DNA of 6,220 nucleotides from URNF01 sp045649855 (GCA_045649855.1 JAZRQN010000035.1:1-6220), one strand, 5' to 3'; numbered from the stretch's first letter, positions 1 through 6,045 are shown. Made by a program: numbers and translations. Notes: generated by a model not told the origin, from the sequence alone.

Positions 1-1
1 C

Positions 2-508
2 ACCCGTACCATCGAGCACAACTATGCAACTACCGATTTCGATGAGAACGGCCACTGGACCGTCTGCGCTTGCGGCGCTGCTACCGAGGCTGCTGCTCAT
101 GAATTCGACAACGATTGCGATACCGATTGTGCTTGCGGCTACACCCGTACCATCACGCACAACTACGCAACCCCGAAATTCGATACTGAGAACCATTGGA
201 ATGAATGTGCTTGCGGCGAGAAAGCTGACGTTACCGCGCACACTATGAACACCAAGTTTGACGAGAACGGCCACTGGACTGCTTGCGATTGCGGTTACGC
301 GACTGCTTCTGAAGCACATACCATGAACGGCGATTTCGACGATCACGATCATTGGACCGAATGTGATTGCGGCTATGCAACCGAAAAAGCGCCGCACGCA
401 TTGACCTATGTTGTGGATGGTGACCAACACTATCAAGTTTGCGACTGCGGTTATGAAACCGAAAAAGCTCCGCACGACTTCACCGACGGCGATTGCGCTT
501 GCGGCGAA
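2..508 (+). repeat. Tandem Cys/His protein repeat array (26-residue modules, plus a 47-residue higher-order unit)
   Basis: Five full modules place His-Trp/Tyr at visible residues 18, 65, 91, 117 and 143, each followed by C-x-C-G four residues later and a closing His nine residues after the second Cys (His 33, 80, 106, 132, 158). The last four are spaced exactly 26 residues (78 bases). Two half modules (CACG at residues 43-46 and 165-168) lack the HW part. A higher-order repeat is also visible: the stretch beginning TRTI.HNYAT occurs at base 2 and again at base 143, a 141-base (47-residue) period. The array probably extends upstream of the window. Paired CxC and His residues could bind a metal such as zinc, but this is inference. 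Confidence 0.88.
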
Positions 509-1183
509 CAGAAACCCAACACCGCTGTGGCGGACGAAGAAGCTGACGTTATCACCGTGAAAGTGGCAGAAGGCTATCAGTTGAAAGCCGGCACTCTCGT
601 TGTAACCGATGCTAACGGCAAACGTTTCGTTCCCGAACGCGTTGGCTATCGTGAGGGCGGCGACGCTTCCGAGTATGCGATTCCCGAGAGCTATGTTGGT
701 CCCTTCACCGTGGAAGCTGAGTTCTATCAGCCCACTCTGGATAACCTCAACATGGGTCTGGTTGGCACCTCTGTCAACGATGAAAGAAGCGGTCTGCGTC
801 ACGTGCATCGTGTGAACGTGGAAAAAGAAGACGGCAAGCTGTATATGCTGGCCGGCGGCGAGAAAGTTGAAATTATTGAATACGGTATGCTGATTGCTTC
901 CGGTTCTTTGCTGAAGAACGCTGAAGACCTCGACGTGGAAACCGCCGAGCAGAGCAAACACGTACATCAGTTCACCTGGAACGCTGAAAGCAACACCAAG
1001 TTCTACGATCTGTGCGACGACTATGCGGATATCTCCGTACACGTTGTGAACATCAAGACCGATAAGTACGACGGCAGAAACACCAAGATTCACTCTCGTA
1101 CCTATGTGAAACTCGCTAACGGCACCATCATCCATGGCGCTGTTGAGAGCTACACTTACAACGAGGTTGCGAATGCACAGTAA
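2..1183 (+). CDS. Secreted/surface-type modular protein with Cys/His tandem repeats and a conserved 221-residue C-terminal domain (5' truncated by window edge)
   Basis: The reading frame is open from the first complete codon at position 2 to the TAA at 1181-1183, so this is the 3' part (393 codons) of a longer gene whose start lies outside the window. An internal ATG at 245 is not the start, because the same repeat pattern continues upstream of it in frame. Residues 1-170 of the visible part are tandem modules with the pattern H-W/Y-x-x-C-x-C-G-x8-H. Residues 173-393 form a domain that matches, without gaps and at roughly 70-75% identity by eye, the C-terminus of the protein at 1557-5816. This domain starts with an InlB B-repeat-like stretch (EGY, VTDANGK) and continues with a GLR...V.RV segment and a final RTYVKLANGT motif. 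No LPXTG motif, dockerin or C-terminal membrane segment is visible. By analogy with clostridial proteins carrying such repeats it is probably extracellular; its function is unknown. It forms a transcription unit with the peptide gene that follows 13 bases downstream. Confidence 0.92.
   Translation, partial: TRTIEHNYATTDFDENGHWTVCACGAATEAAAHEFDNDCDTDCACGYTRTITHNYATPKFDTENHWNECACGEKADVTAHTMNTKFDENGHWTACDCGYATASEAHTMNGDFDDHDHWTECDCGYATEKAPHALTYVVDGDQHYQVCDCGYETEKAPHDFTDGDCACGEQKPNTAVADEEADVITVKVAEGYQLKAGTLVVTDANGKRFVPERVGYREGGDASEYAIPESYVGPFTVEAEFYQPTLDNLNMGLVGTSVNDERSGLRHVHRVNVEKEDGKLYMLAGGEKVEIIEYGMLIASGSLLKNAEDLDVETAEQSKHVHQFTWNAESNTKFYDLCDDYADISVHVVNIKTDKYDGRNTKIHSRTYVKLANGTIIHGAVESYTYNEVANAQ
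518..1180 (+). repeat. Conserved C-terminal domain, copy 1 (paralogous to 5151-5813)
   Basis: These 221 codons align end to end and without gaps with 221 codons at the 3' end of the next large gene. Both begin NTAVADE. Conserved blocks include LNMGL.GTS, KLYMLAGGEKVEI, LIASGSLLK, ETAEQSKHVHQF, DISVHVVNIKTD and RTYVKLANGT; only about the last 20 residues diverge strongly. One Cys is kept in each copy (D-L/I-C-D/E-D-Y). Copy 1 has GLRH where copy 2 has GLRF. Synonymous positions differ often, so the duplication or transfer is not recent. Confidence 0.9.
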
Positions 1184-1188
1184 GGAGG
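1182..1188 (+). promoter_or_regulatory. Ribosome binding site overlapping the upstream stop codon
   Basis: AAGGAGG starts inside the TAA stop codon of the preceding gene and sits 8 bases before the ATG at 1197. It fixes the start of the small peptide at 1197 rather than at in-frame upstream ATGs (1134, 1173), which lie inside the upstream gene. The arrangement suggests translational coupling. Confidence 0.85.
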
Positions 1189-1196
1189 AGAGTACA

Positions 1197-1322
1197 ATGA
1201 AATACGAAACTCCTAAAATGCAGAAGGTGGCGTTCGAAGCCAAAGAAAACGTTGCCAATGAAAACGAATGGGAATTGGACTTCGGCGACACCATCTCCAA
1301 CAACAGCACCCCTACCGGCTAA
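1197..1322 (+). CDS. 41-residue acidic peptide, family present twice in this window (function unknown; possible RiPP-like or signalling peptide)
   Basis: The gene runs from ATG 1197 to TAA 1320-1322, with a strong Shine-Dalgarno 8 bases upstream. It begins MKYETPKMQ and contains FEAKENVANENEWEL followed by DFGD and a Ser/Thr/Asn-rich tail ending TPTG. It has no signal peptide, membrane segment or Cys. Its reality is supported by the paralogue at 5878-6000: 29 of the first 31 residues are identical, about 91% of bases match over those codons, and the differences are mostly synonymous, which indicates selection on the protein. The tail after residue 31 is variable. Short peptides opening MKYE.P.M are, as I recall, common in clostridial genomes and mostly uncharacterised. 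The conserved-front, variable-tail layout resembles a leader plus core, but no modification enzyme is in view. It lies 13 bases after a secreted-protein gene, has no visible promoter of its own, and is followed by a terminator, so it is probably co-transcribed. Confidence 0.85.
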   Translation: MKYETPKMQKVAFEAKENVANENEWELDFGDTISNNSTPTG

Positions 1323-1333
1323 AAGCTAACTAA

Positions 1334-1374
1334 AAAAGACGGTGTATCCAAGCGGATACACCGTCTTTTCTTTT
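1334..1374 (+). terminator. Rho-independent terminator after the first peptide gene
   Basis: The stem GACGGTGTATCC (1338-1349) pairs perfectly with 1354-1365 around the 4-base loop AAGC, and is extended by A4 (1334-1337) pairing with T4 (1366-1369). TTTTCTTTT follows. It starts 11 bases after the stop codon. The A-run and T-run flanks could let it act on both strands, although no convergent gene is present. Confidence 0.92.
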
Positions 1375-1423
1375 GTGTTCTTATCAATCGGGTGCTTGCC
1401 GGAAGCAGAAAAGCAAACGTTTC

Positions 1424-1457
1424 TTTTCGTACACTTTTCAACCGCGAGTGTCGAAAA
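1424..1457. repeat. Imperfect inverted repeat upstream of the promoter
   Basis: TTTTCG-T-ACACT (1424-1435) is the reverse complement of AGTGTCGAAAA (1447-1457) apart from one extra T at 1430, with an 11-base spacer. It ends 26 bases before the -35 element of the phosphoesterase gene and has no T-run after it, so it is not an obvious terminator. It could be an operator-like site; it may also be chance. Confidence 0.4.
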
Positions 1458-1483
1458 TCAAACCCTTAACATAGAAAAAAAGG

Positions 1484-1512
1484 TTGCGCGACGTCGAGTT
1501 TGCTTATATAAT
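1484..1512 (+). promoter_or_regulatory. Probable sigma-A promoter of the large phosphoesterase gene
   Basis: A perfect -10 TATAAT at 1507-1512 is preceded at exactly 17 bases by TTGCGC (1484-1489), which keeps the TTG of the -35 consensus but is otherwise weak. Transcription would start near 1519, leaving a leader of about 38 bases. The weak -35 suggests lower basal strength or dependence on an activator, compared with the consensus promoter at 5808. Confidence 0.65.
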
Positions 1513-1540
1513 AATCTTGTATAGGTATCGGCAGATATCG

Positions 1541-1547
1541 AAAGGAG
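1541..1547 (+). promoter_or_regulatory. Ribosome binding site of the large phosphoesterase gene
   Basis: AAAGGAG lies 9 bases before the ATG at 1557. Together with the signal peptide that starts at that codon, it fixes the translation start. Confidence 0.85.
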
Positions 1548-1556
1548 AGATTTTGT

Positions 1557-4500
1557 ATGAAATTCAGAAAGTTGACTGCGATTTTGTGCATCGTTTCGTT
1601 GCTGGCGAGCATGATGGTGGCGTTCCCGTTCACCGCATCTGCGAGCAGCGACTTCACCGTTAGCGATAACGGTGTGTACGTGATGGAAAGCATCAACGCA
1701 CGTCCTACAACAATGGAAGCGGTCATCAAATTCCCGCAGCAATCCTCCTCCGGCAGACTGGGCATTTTGCTCGGCAACTGGGTATATCCGCAGGGCGGCC
1801 ATATCGATTATAAAATCGAGTCGGACGGCAACCTGCGCATCGAATGGGGTACTGCCTCTACATCCGAAAAATTGGAATTCACCAAGGTGAACGTGTTCAC
1901 GGGTGAATGGCTGCACCTGGCGGTCGTTACCGACATCGAAAACCAGAAGGTGCATTGCTATATCGACGGCGCGTTGGTGCAGAGCCTGTCCACCAGCCGC
2001 ACCACCATTCCGCTGTGCTCCAATCCCTTTGCGATTGGCAACAATCCCCGTCAGGGCAACGGCTATAACTTCCGCGGCGCGATCAAATCCATCGCTCTGT
2101 ATGACGATATGCGCACCGAGGCGGAAATTGAAGCGGATATGCAGACCTACGGAAAAGACGGTCTTTTGATGCATTTTGATATGACCGGTCTTGTGGAAGG
2201 CGACACCCTGACCGATACGGTCAGCGGCAAAAAGGTTGCCTGGGAGCAGAAATGGTTTGATACCAAAGAGCCTGTCGGCGACTACGATTATTCGATCGCG
2301 GTGATGGGCGACCCCCAGACCGTTACCCGTACCAACGACCCCACCACGCTGAACACCATGTACGACTACATTCTGGACAACGCGCAAGCAAAGAAGATCC
2401 AGCAGGTGTTCATCACTGGCGACCTGACCGATACCAAAACCGGCAAGGACTCCGAATGGAAAACCATTACCGACGCAATAGACGTGTTCACCGACAAACT
2501 GCCGCTCAATATGGTGCGCGGCAACCACGATGAACCCAGCTACTACGATCAGTATATCACCACCGATCGTTACGGCGCAGGTGTTACCACCATGGACGGC
2601 ACTATGAAGAACTACTACCGCACCATCAAAATGGGCGGCGTGGACTTCCTCGTGGTCGCATTGAACTATCGTCCGAACGCTGACGAGCGTGCGTGGGCGG
2701 CAGGCGTGATTGAGGCGCATCCCAACCACCGCGTTATCGTTACCACCCACAACTTCACCACCAAAGAGGGCGGCATTGACACCTCCACCGCAAGCGGCGA
2801 TGGCGGCAGTGCTGCGGACCTGTGGAACGACGTGGTGTCTCAGTATAAAAACGTCGTGTTGGTGATTTCGGGTCATATCGCAACCGAAGATATCACCGTT
2901 TCCACCAAAAAAGGCGTGAACGGCAACACGGTTACGCATATGCTGGTGGACCAGCAGGACGCTGACCAGCCGCTCGTTGGCGGCACGGGTCTCATTTGCT
3001 TTATGTACTTCTCCAACAACGGCACCCACGTGGAAGTGGAATATTATTCTGCTACCCGCGACCAGTATTATAAAGCAAACAACCAGATGTCCTTTGACCT
3101 GGACGTTTCCTGGGACAACAGCATCCCCTCGCTGCAGGCGGCGACCGATCCCGACTACAAGCCTGAAACCGAATACAAATTCAGCGTAAAAGGCATTTCT
3201 CCGTATGCCAGCGAGAAATACACCGCATCGGGTCAAAACACCTATGCGTTCCCCGAAACCGATGCGACTGTTGTGGATTACTTGAACAGCAAGCTGCATT
3301 TCTATTACAGCCGTGAAGGTGTTTCCTACGTCAAGCGTGATCCGTTCACCAATGGCGATACCGACGGCGAAACCCGTTGGGAACTGCGCCAGAACGATTT
3401 TCTGCAGAGAACGACCTCTAAAACGAGCGGCGAAATCTTCCGCAAGATCGACTCGCTGGTACCGCTCAACTCTCTGGGCGAAGAGATCGTGCTGAAAGAT
3501 TTTGAAACCACTTTCCGCGCCCGTCTGGAAAGCAACGATTACGGCGCTGTGATCCTCGGCTTCCGTCAGGCGAACCCCGGCAAATTCGTTACCGGCTACT
3601 ACAAATTCGATAAGAGCCAGTGCTTTGTTGCCATCACCAAAAACGGCATCACCATCGCAGGCGGCGACGACATCAAAGCATTGCGTAACGGCACGGGCGA
3701 AACCGACTACTACAACCACGTCGAACATAGCTTTGACGATCCCGATACCACCGATGTGGTGGAAAACCTCGGCAAAAACATCACCGTTACAGTCAAGGTA
3801 AAAGGCAACTACGTAGACGTTACCGTATCTGATACGGTTGGCCACACCTACACCTACAAAGACCAGTACGTACCGTACACCTCCGAGGGTGCGCTCGCAT
3901 ACGGTGTTTCTCCCATCGTGGGCAGTATTGGCGACATAACGCTCAAAGGCTATGACGCAAACGGCAACGTGATCGACCTGTCCATGCCCGGTACCAGCGA
4001 AGATCCCTCTGTTCTCCGCTTTGTCGGCGGCGACGTGAAGGTAACGGCGGCGGCGACCGCAAACGGCTATCGCTACACCTTGACCGCACAGCCCAATGAG
4101 GGTTATATGCTGGATGCTGAAACCTTGTCGGTCAAGGACCTCAGCGGCAACGCGGTTACCCTGACCAAAGACGGCGATGCCTACACCTTTGAAACCACGG
4201 GCGGCGGCGTTGTTGCCGCAACCTTCGTTGAAAAGACCGAAGAGCCGGGAACTCCCGACACCCCCGAAACTCCCGAAGAGCCGGAAGAGCCTGTGGATGG
4301 CTTCTATTTCAGCGCTGATTTCGCTGAATTGGCGGCGAAAGTGCCCGCCGCTTCCTATGTAAACGGCGTGTACACCTCCACCGAGAGCGATACCGCTGTG
4401 AACGAGTGGGTAAGCAGCAAATTCGGCACCTTCCTCAACCAGGAAAGCGGCGTATACGAAACGATGACATATCTCGGTCAGTCCTCCGAGGACCTGACCT

Positions 4501-5816
4501 CCGACAGCAGCTACACCGGTAAGGTGCAGTGGCAGTTGGTGCAGAACAGCGGTCTTGGCATTACGTTCCAGAACAAGAGCGGTCAGTTGATGCGTAAGTC
4601 GATGACCCTCGCTGTGAAAGATGAGAGCGGCGAATACGCTGTGCTGTCCGACTTCGAAGCAGAGGTCGTGTTCAACAAAGCGGGCAAAAACGCGAAAGTC
4701 GGCGGCATTTACGTTTCTTTCCACGAAAAAGCGCCCGGACGTGCAAGCTTCTCCAGCAGTAAAACCCCCACCTCCAAAACCGGCGACCTGGTGATCGTGG
4801 GCAATGCGCTCACAGCTTATGAATATCAGAAATTCGGCAGTGAGATCACCGTGTTCGCAGGCGTGCATGATGCCAGCGGCAACGGCGTGCGCCAGGCGGA
4901 AGTGTACACCGGTGAAAACTGGAAACTGGATACCGATTACAAACTGTACGTCAAAGTGGTTGACACCACCATTACCTGGACCATCACCGATCTGTCGGAT
5001 GGCTCTTTGGTTGCCAGCGGCAGCGATGAGACCCCCGGCGGTGAAGGCACTGTTTCTGTCGGCGTGTCGGGTGCGGAGCACGTGATCAAATCCTTTGTGG
5101 TGCATGAACCCGGCGTGAAAGCGCCGCAAGAAGAAGTGGAACAGGAAGATAACACCGCTGTTGCTGATGAAGCAACGAAGACCATCACCGTGAAAGCTCA
5201 AGAGGGTTATGAACTGAAAGCAGGTTCGCTGATCGTTACCGATGCGGATGGCAAACAGTTCGTTCCCACTCGTGTGGGCTATCGTAACGGTGGCGATGCT
5301 TCCAAGTACGAAATTCCTGCACAAGCGGTTGCGCCGTACACGGTGGATGCGGAGTTCTATCAGCCCACTTTGGATGAACTCAATATGGGTCTGATTGGCA
5401 CTTCTGCGAACCAAGAGGTTTTCGGCTTGCGCTTTGTACATCGTGTGAACACCACCAAAGAAGGCGATAAACTGTATATGTTGGCAGGCGGCGAGAAGGT
5501 GGAAATCGCCGAATACGGTCTGCTCATCGCCTCCGGTTCTTTGTTGAAGGATGCTGAAGATCTCGACATCGAAACCGCCGAGCAGAGCAAACATGTGCAC
5601 CAATTCGTTTGGAGCGCTACCAGCAACACCAAGATTTATGACATCTGCGAAGACTACGTGGATATTTCGGTACACGTCGTGAACATTAAGACCGATACAT
5701 ACGACGGTTCGAACACCGAAATTCATACGCGCACCTATGTAAAACTGGCAAACGGCACCGTTGTATATGCCGATCCTGTCAGCGGCACATATAATGAAAC
5801 TTTGGGGTTGACATAA
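1557..5816 (+). CDS. Secreted LamG-like/calcineurin-like metallophosphoesterase multidomain protein (1419 residues)
   Basis: Residues 1-30 are a signal peptide (MKFRK, hydrophobic core, then a TASAS cleavage region). Residues about 36-195 look like a LamG/concanavalin-type sandwich (GEWLHLAVV, YIDGALVQ, FRGAIKSIALYDD). Residues about 243-500 are a calcineurin-like metallophosphoesterase with GDPQ (D252, Q254), GDLTD (D289), GNHDE (N323, H324), TTHN (H398) and SGH (H440). The usual DxH and second His of GHxH are replaced by Gln254 and Ala442. Residues about 608-800 and 992-1181 are two related beta-sandwich-like regions. An InlB B-repeat-like domain lies at 817-890 and an acidic Pro/Thr/Glu linker at 894-913. 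Residues 1199-1419 are the C-terminal domain shared with the upstream gene. The enzyme is predicted to act outside the cell on an unknown phosphoester, and the LamG domain may bind a glycan. No sortase, dockerin, SLH or transmembrane anchor is seen. The gene has its own promoter, and a peptide gene follows. Confidence 0.95.
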   Translation: MKFRKLTAILCIVSLLASMMVAFPFTASASSDFTVSDNGVYVMESINARPTTMEAVIKFPQQSSSGRLGILLGNWVYPQGGHIDYKIESDGNLRIEWGTASTSEKLEFTKVNVFTGEWLHLAVVTDIENQKVHCYIDGALVQSLSTSRTTIPLCSNPFAIGNNPRQGNGYNFRGAIKSIALYDDMRTEAEIEADMQTYGKDGLLMHFDMTGLVEGDTLTDTVSGKKVAWEQKWFDTKEPVGDYDYSIAVMGDPQTVTRTNDPTTLNTMYDYILDNAQAKKIQQVFITGDLTDTKTGKDSEWKTITDAIDVFTDKLPLNMVRGNHDEPSYYDQYITTDRYGAGVTTMDGTMKNYYRTIKMGGVDFLVVALNYRPNADERAWAAGVIEAHPNHRVIVTTHNFTTKEGGIDTSTASGDGGSAADLWNDVVSQYKNVVLVISGHIATEDITVSTKKGVNGNTVTHMLVDQQDADQPLVGGTGLICFMYFSNNGTHVEVEYYSATRDQYYKANNQMSFDLDVSWDNSIPSLQAATDPDYKPETEYKFSVKGISPYASEKYTASGQNTYAFPETDATVVDYLNSKLHFYYSREGVSYVKRDPFTNGDTDGETRWELRQNDFLQRTTSKTSGEIFRKIDSLVPLNSLGEEIVLKDFETTFRARLESNDYGAVILGFRQANPGKFVTGYYKFDKSQCFVAITKNGITIAGGDDIKALRNGTGETDYYNHVEHSFDDPDTTDVVENLGKNITVTVKVKGNYVDVTVSDTVGHTYTYKDQYVPYTSEGALAYGVSPIVGSIGDITLKGYDANGNVIDLSMPGTSEDPSVLRFVGGDVKVTAAATANGYRYTLTAQPNEGYMLDAETLSVKDLSGNAVTLTKDGDAYTFETTGGGVVAATFVEKTEEPGTPDTPETPEEPEEPVDGFYFSADFAELAAKVPAASYVNGVYTSTESDTAVNEWVSSKFGTFLNQESGVYETMTYLGQSSEDLTSDSSYTGKVQWQLVQNSGLGITFQNKSGQLMRKSMTLAVKDESGEYAVLSDFEAEVVFNKAGKNAKVGGIYVSFHEKAPGRASFSSSKTPTSKTGDLVIVGNALTAYEYQKFGSEITVFAGVHDASGNGVRQAEVYTGENWKLDTDYKLYVKVVDTTITWTITDLSDGSLVASGSDETPGGEGTVSVGVSGAEHVIKSFVVHEPGVKAPQEEVEQEDNTAVADEATKTITVKAQEGYELKAGSLIVTDADGKQFVPTRVGYRNGGDASKYEIPAQAVAPYTVDAEFYQPTLDELNMGLIGTSANQEVFGLRFVHRVNTTKEGDKLYMLAGGEKVEIAEYGLLIASGSLLKDAEDLDIETAEQSKHVHQFVWSATSNTKIYDICEDYVDISVHVVNIKTDTYDGSNTEIHTRTYVKLANGTVVYADPVSGTYNETLGLT
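3378..3956 (+). repeat. Internal beta-sandwich-like module, copy 1 (residues 608-800)
   Basis: This region pairs with 4530-5099. From Trp608 to Glu650 it aligns without gaps to Trp992-Glu1034, with about 18 of 43 identical residues (WxLxQN, SGxxxRK, GE, VLxDFE). The later strands (ITVTVKVKG, VDVTVSD) correspond in style to YKLYVKVVD, TITWTITD. A concanavalin-like fold is inferred from the strand pattern only. Confidence 0.65.
4530..5099 (+). repeat. Internal beta-sandwich-like module, copy 2 (residues 992-1181)
   Basis: This is the partner of 3378-3956. Each copy is followed by an EGY-containing B-repeat-like segment (EGY at residues 848-850 and 1216-1218), so the repeated unit is probably sandwich plus B-repeat, with a period of about 370-385 residues. 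Confidence 0.65.
5151..5813 (+). repeat. Conserved C-terminal domain, copy 2 (paralogous to 518-1180)
   Basis: Residues 1199-1419 of the phosphoesterase protein have the same length, 221 codons, as the end of the upstream gene. They align without gaps. The final residues (from about 1401) diverge. In both places the domain ends a secreted-type protein and is followed directly by a member of the 40-residue peptide family. Confidence 0.9.
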
Positions 5817-5836
5817 TCAAAAACGTGTGTTATAAT
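5808..5836 (+). promoter_or_regulatory. Full-consensus sigma-A promoter with extended -10, for the second peptide gene
   Basis: TTGACA at 5808-5813 and TATAAT at 5831-5836 are both perfect and are separated by exactly 17 bases. TG at 5828-5829 adds an extended -10. The -35 hexamer is made of the last two sense codons (Leu-Thr) of the upstream gene, and its TAA stop lies in the spacer. Expected start of transcription is near 5843, giving a leader of about 35 bases. Confidence 0.92.
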
Positions 5837-5862
5837 GACGGAGTTAACTATTCTATTCTGCC

Positions 5863-5871
5863 AAAGGAGGG
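5863..5871 (+). promoter_or_regulatory. Strong ribosome binding site of the second peptide gene
   Basis: AAAGGAGGG, a full match to the anti-Shine-Dalgarno, lies 6 bases before the ATG at 5878. With the consensus promoter it predicts very high expression. Confidence 0.9.
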
Positions 5872-5877
5872 TATAAA

Positions 5878-6000
5878 ATGAAATACGAGACCCCTAAAAT
5901 GCAGATCGTGGCATTCGAAGCCAAAGAAAACGTTGCAAACGAAAACGAATGGGAATTGGGCTTCGGCGACATGATCTCTAACGACAGCATGCCTAAATAA
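5878..6000 (+). CDS. 40-residue acidic peptide, paralogue of the peptide at 1197-1322 (function unknown)
   Basis: The gene runs from ATG 5878 to TAA 5998-6000. It begins MKYETPKMQ, shares the FEAKENVANENEWEL block, then has GFGD and a tail ending SMPK. Compared with the first copy, the only changes in the first 31 residues are K10I and D28G. After that the tails differ: T/M, N/D, T/M, and a final TG replaced by K. There is no signal peptide, membrane segment or Cys. Unlike the first copy it has its own promoter of full consensus and an ideal ribosome binding site, so it should be made abundantly and independently of the 1419-residue protein gene upstream, as well as by any readthrough from it. 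Possible roles are a leader-core precursor peptide, a signalling peptide, or a partner of the C-terminal domain encoded just upstream. None can be decided here, because no maturation or export gene is visible. Confidence 0.88.
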   Translation: MKYETPKMQIVAFEAKENVANENEWELGFGDMISNDSMPK

Positions 6001-6011
6001 GTAGCGAAACG

Positions 6012-6045
6012 AAAACGGTGTATCCGAAAGGATACACCGTTTTTT
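6012..6045 (+). terminator. Rho-independent terminator after the second peptide gene
   Basis: AAAACGGTGTATCC (6012-6025) pairs over 14 bp with 6030-6043 around a GAAA tetraloop, and the T-run extends to 6045. The core stem CGGTGTATCC/GGATACACCG is identical to that of the terminator at 1334-1374; only the loop and the outer pairs differ. Confidence 0.93.

Noticed and set aside
2..508. Possible CRISPR array from regular spacing at the left end
   Set aside because: The repeats are in frame, degenerate at synonymous positions and encode a periodic protein motif; there are no identical direct repeats with unique spacers.
245..1183. ATG at 245 as the start of a complete 312-residue protein
   Set aside because: The frame is open back to the window edge, the same Cys/His repeats continue upstream, and there is no ribosome binding site or signal peptide at 245. 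The gene is truncated by the window.
1134..1196. Upstream in-frame ATG giving a 62-residue version of the first peptide
   Set aside because: The extra residues lie inside the upstream coding region and have no ribosome binding site. The paralogue at 5878 starts exactly at MKYETPKMQ, and a strong Shine-Dalgarno precedes 1197.
4237..4295. Pro/Thr/Glu-rich stretch as a possible cell-wall-spanning or LPXTG anchor region
   Set aside because: It lies in the middle of the protein between folded domains, with no LPXTG, hydrophobic segment or basic tail, so it is best read as an interdomain linker.
1458..5726. A 1422-codon open frame on the minus strand, antisense to the phosphoesterase gene
   Set aside because: It is in codon register with the sense gene and stays open only because the sense gene avoids TTA, CTA and TCA. 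Its translation is an unnatural His/Val/Gly/Phe-rich sequence with no recognisable domain. It has no promoter or ribosome binding site that I can see, whereas the sense frame has a signal peptide and clear domains.
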